DNA from: Ruminiclostridium sp.
GTDB taxonomy: Bacteria > Bacillota > Clostridia > Oscillospirales > Ruminococcaceae
Direction: 5' to 3'
Assembly: GCA_017941355.1 (NCBI GenBank)
Contig: JAGAWN010000165.1
Span: 1-33,816 of the forward strand
Length of the DNA stretch: 33,816 bases
The notes under the pieces are model-generated. The model searched no databases. It had not been told where the DNA came from and worked only from the letters and a program-made list of their open reading frames with translations. The position numbers were made by a program, and so were the translations under genes. Below, piece by piece: positions 33,660 to 33,816 of the stretch. Position 1 is the first letter of the stretch. Every line of letters starts with the position of its first letter.

Positions 33660-33816
33660 TCAATAACTGCCTTTTGGCAGTTATTGACTGAAAATCTGCA
33701 AAACAGATTTTCAGATGTTGTTTAAATGCGCCTGCGGTGCATTTAAACAACGGACACATTCCTTGATGTCAAGCTCATTTCGTCCTTCGGACGAACAAAA
33801 GTGCAAGGAAAATCCT
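33660..33816 (+). ncRNA. Candidate structured RNA or leader: array of perfect hairpins
   Basis: Three large perfect stems follow one another: 12 bp with a TTTT loop (33660-33687), 11 bp with a CAAAA loop (33688-33714) and 13 bp with a nine-base loop (33717-33751). A fourth 7-bp stem, TTCGTCC/GGACGAA (about 33779-33795), is enclosed by TTCCTTG/CAAGGAA complementarity. None is followed by a T-run. It may be a 5' leader of a gene beyond the window, a stand-alone RNA or a mobile-repeat end. Confidence 0.5.

Larger units (their letters stand above)
33329..33816. other. Right-end gene-free region
   Basis: These 488 bases hold the DUF3793 promoter and two operators (33361-33434), then about 140 bases with only a micro-ORF candidate at 33513-33548. 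A terminator-like hairpin (33577-33603), a strong plus-strand promoter (33620-33648) and an array of hairpins (33660-33816) follow. Longer open frames here on either strand cross the hairpins and have no family resemblance. Confidence 0.7.

Overview
The window looks like chromosome of a Gram-positive, anaerobic, plant-polysaccharide-degrading Clostridia member, most likely Ruminococcus or a close Oscillospiraceae relative. This rests on moderately high GC, strong AGGAGG ribosome binding sites, near-consensus sigma-A promoters with 17-base spacers, Thr/Ala-rich linkers in surface proteins, an NPxTG-type wall-sorting signal, and the gene families present. No rRNA, tRNA, CRISPR array, phage or insertion sequence was found. 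All assignments come from reading the sequence; no database search was run.

Layout. Bases 1-2473 hold the 3' part of a large LacZ-type GH2 beta-galactosidase, convergent with acetate kinase (ackA). Next comes a minus-strand pair, serine acetyltransferase (cysE) and a TtcA-like tRNA thiolase, then a divergent plus-strand pair: a wall-anchored BspA-like leucine-rich-repeat protein and a membrane GGDEF protein. Bases 9598-13080 carry a histidine phosphatase and a GH3 glycosidase with a fascin-like insertion. A small DUF2325 gene with its own promoter and operator follows.

Bases 13719-25931 are a galactan-utilisation operon on the minus strand. In transcription order it encodes a secreted GH53 endo-beta-1,4-galactanase lipoprotein, a sugar-binding lipoprotein, two ABC permeases, an MsmK/MalK-type ATPase, a LacI regulator and an intracellular GH2 beta-galactosidase. 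Galactan would be cut outside the cell, the oligosaccharides imported, and galactose released inside. A tandem repeat of about 100 bp lies inside the operon between the binding-protein and permease genes.

Bases 26184-33328 carry a membrane SpoIIE-type PP2C phosphatase, a YghZ-type aldo-keto reductase, a two-subunit fumarate reductase/succinate dehydrogenase (flavoprotein plus iron-sulfur protein) followed by a zinc-ribbon membrane protein, and a DUF3793-flavodoxin operon. The last 490 bases have no convincing gene but contain operators, a terminator-like hairpin, a strong promoter and an array of perfect hairpins.

The most interesting signals are: (i) a GTTAGC-N4-GCTAAC operator present once at the DUF2325 promoter and twice, 21 bp apart, at the DUF3793-flavodoxin promoter, which suggests a small metal- or redox-responsive regulon; (ii) the hairpin array at the right edge; (iii) the tandem and inverted repeat element inside the galactan operon; (iv) a fumarate reductase flavoprotein lacking the flavinylation histidine and any cytochrome b subunit; (v) a Gly/Ser-tethered, Ile-ending tail on CysE.
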